DNA of 5,676 nt from Thermoproteota archaeon (lineage in GTDB: Archaea > Korarchaeota > Korarchaeia > Korarchaeales > Korarchaeaceae). The notes under the pieces are model-generated. The model had not been told where the DNA came from. It ran no database searches and was given only the letters and a program-made list of their open reading frames with translations. Shown piece by piece: positions 5,623 through 5,676 of this stretch (its first letter is position 1; every line of letters starts with the position of its first letter). The translations under genes and the position numbers were made by a program. Location: positions 1 through 5,676 of the forward strand of contig QMVZ01000106.1 of assembly GCA_003661365.1 (NCBI GenBank), read 5' to 3'.

Positions 5623-5676
5623 TTACTTCCTCCGCATTACGAAGAGAACGACTACTGCTATTATTATGATGATGAC
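5623..5676 (-). CDS. C-terminal end of probable solute-binding protein with membrane anchor (gene runs off the right edge)
   Basis: Only the last 17 codons and the TAA stop are in the window, encoding VIIIIIAVVVLFVMRRK. This is a hydrophobic segment followed by positive residues, a C-terminal membrane anchor with the tail inside. Solute-binding proteins of archaeal Opp/Dpp-type transporters usually have an N-terminal signal peptide, a large binding domain, a Ser/Thr-rich linker and just such an anchor. Their gene commonly precedes the B-C-D-F genes, as here. The binding domain itself is not visible, so this identification rests on the anchor and gene order. The ligand cannot be told from this fragment. 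Confidence 0.75.
   Translation of the reverse strand, partial: VIIIIIAVVVLFVMRRK

Noticed and set aside
1..5676. tRNA, rRNA, CRISPR repeats, insertion sequences
   Set aside because: No regularly spaced repeats, terminal inverted repeats, transposase-like frames or tRNA-like sequence were seen. The window is almost fully occupied by minus-strand genes, and the two gaps (360-410 and 5504-5622) are too short for such elements.

Overview
The window reads as a chromosomal segment of a hyperthermophilic euryarchaeon, most likely a member of the Thermococcales (Pyrococcus/Thermococcus). This is inferred from Shine-Dalgarno sequences of the form GGAGGTGA, heavy use of AGA/AGG and ATA codons, Lys/Glu-rich proteins, and an ABC-transporter layout typical of that group. 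Every gene supported here lies on the minus strand, so the operon is read from high to low coordinates.

Region by region, in the direction of transcription: 5676-5623 is the last 17 codons of a protein ending in a hydrophobic anchor and MRRK, almost certainly the membrane-anchored solute-binding protein of the transporter. Next comes a 119-base spacer (5622-5504) with a U-rich terminator-like tract, a weak promoter candidate and a short direct repeat. The two permeases follow: DppB-like (5503-4427) and DppC-like (4421-2994), the second with an unusually large extracytoplasmic insertion. Then come the two ATPases, DppD-like (2982-2020, UUG start) and DppF-like (2016-982), both with intact nucleotide-binding motifs and a four-cysteine C-terminal motif expected to hold an iron-sulfur cluster. 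A small protein with two predicted membrane segments and an exterior domain (968-411) follows 13 bases later; I do not recognise its family. After a 51-base gap begins a partial gene for a winged-helix DNA-binding protein (359-1, running off the window).

The genes form an Opp/Dpp-family importer: the binding protein captures solute outside the cell, B and C form the membrane channel, and D and F power it. In hyperthermophilic archaea, transporters of this sequence family import oligosaccharides (for example cellobiose in Pyrococcus furiosus) as well as peptides, so the substrate cannot be fixed from this sequence. The membrane protein at the end of the operon may be an accessory subunit and the winged-helix protein a regulator; both roles are inferred from position only.

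Most of the window is a well-known type of system. The points that deserve a second look are the nearly identical DNA at the 3' ends of the two ATPase genes, the unrecognised membrane protein with four exterior N-glycosylation sequons, the large insertion in the DppC-like permease, and the repeat structure in the leader of the permease gene. No RNA genes, CRISPR arrays, insertion sequences or other mobile elements were seen.
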